Part shown: positions 63,826-64,000 of the stretch, piece after piece
Layout of the letters: each line of letters opens with the position of its first letter
Numbering within the stretch: position 1 is the stretch's first letter
Assembly (NCBI RefSeq): GCF_000178855.1
Contig: NZ_ADVG01000003.1
Span: 1,674,001-1,738,000, forward strand
Direction of reading: 5' to 3'
DNA length: 64,000 nt
Source of the DNA: Ktedonobacter racemifer DSM 44963
GTDB lineage: Bacteria; Chloroflexota; Ktedonobacteria; Ktedonobacterales; Ktedonobacteraceae
Translations under genes and position numbers: made by a program
Notes under the pieces: generated by a model
The model's input: the letters and a program-made list of their open reading frames with translations, nothing else
Database searches by the model: none
What the model was told of the DNA's origin: nothing

Positions 63826-64000
63826 ATGTCTAGTCTGGGTAGTAGGCAACACCAGGCCTTGATGCCCTCATCGCTCGATATGCCAGACGCGGTCCTGGCA
63901 CAACAAGCCCTGGCGGGAAATCAACTGGCTTTTGAAGCCATGGTCCAGCGGTACCAGAAACCGCTCTTCAATTTTATCTACAAGCAGCTCGGTGACTATG
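63826..64000 (+). CDS. RNA polymerase sigma factor, ECF type (3' end outside window)
   Basis: 58 codons are visible: after a short leader (MSSLGSRQHQALMPSS) the text ALAGNQLAFEAMVQRYQKPL and FNFIYKQLGD is sigma region 2.1 of ECF-type sigma-70 factors. A GAGGGAAGG site lies 6 bases before the ATG. Target regulon and anti-sigma factor, if any, lie beyond the window. Confidence 0.8.
   Translation, partial: MSSLGSRQHQALMPSSLDMPDAVLAQQALAGNQLAFEAMVQRYQKPLFNFIYKQLGDY

Noticed and set aside
1..64000. CRISPR arrays, rRNA or tRNA genes
   Set aside because: No regularly spaced repeats and no recognisable rRNA or tRNA sequence were seen on reading; a tRNA search program would settle the latter.

Overview
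The window reads like an accessory-rich stretch of a large, moderately GC-rich bacterial chromosome. The most likely source is a Ktedonobacteria-type member of the Chloroflexota. That assignment is an inference from the many tnpB transposons of distinct lineages, the stacked quinone oxidoreductase, TetR and MFS genes, and the envelope style. No rRNA or tRNA gene was recognised to prove it, and no CRISPR array was seen.

Layout. 1-3.95 kb holds a thiamine-diphosphate enzyme (cut by the window start), an aldo/keto reductase and an NAD-dependent epimerase. 3.95-7.8 kb is an IS607-type element whose tnpB is split by a group II intron carrying a nonsense-mutated reverse transcriptase. 8.3-15.7 kb mixes a SnoaL-like gene, IS6, integrase and IS982 debris, a broken MFS gene, a large HEAT-repeat membrane protein and a tnpB. 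15.8-19.9 kb has an intact tnpB and a TetR/DHA2-exporter unit with a readable promoter flanked by two operators. 20.3-21.4 kb is a lipoprotein built of three repeats. 22-31.5 kb carries a truncated MocR regulator, three zinc-binding-dehydrogenase-family oxidoreductases, a multi-PAS histidine kinase with a receiver protein, and a GlxA-type regulator.

31.5-38.7 kb is a nest of mobile DNA: a 137-bp palindromic element, a Tn3-family remnant, an IS4-family element sitting at a perfect palindrome, a 2.6-kb segment with perfect 45-bp inverted repeats carrying an SDR gene and a TetR gene, and a broken tnpB. 39.2-42 kb encodes a membrane protein, a DUF2252 kinase-like protein and a DUF202 membrane protein. 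42.3-47 kb is a co-directional cluster of a small unknown protein, a DyP-type peroxidase, an FUSC-type exporter and an atypical cytochrome P450. 47.3-49.9 kb has a small inverted-repeat element, a dehydrogenase fragment and an IS607 element with intact serine recombinase but broken tnpB.

49.9-58.9 kb looks like an envelope module: two-component system and lysyl-phosphatidylglycerol-synthase-like protein on the minus strand, then lipoprotein, two ABC ATPases and a large FtsX-type permease on the plus strand. The window ends with a COG4705-type membrane protein, a VOC dioxygenase, Dps, another tnpB, and the start of an ECF sigma factor cut by the window end.

The strongest leads are the peroxidase/exporter/P450 cluster, the cargo segment with perfect 45-bp inverted repeats, the group II intron nested in tnpB (boundaries readable by comparison with the second tnpB in this window), and two families of small non-autonomous inverted-repeat elements present in more than one copy.
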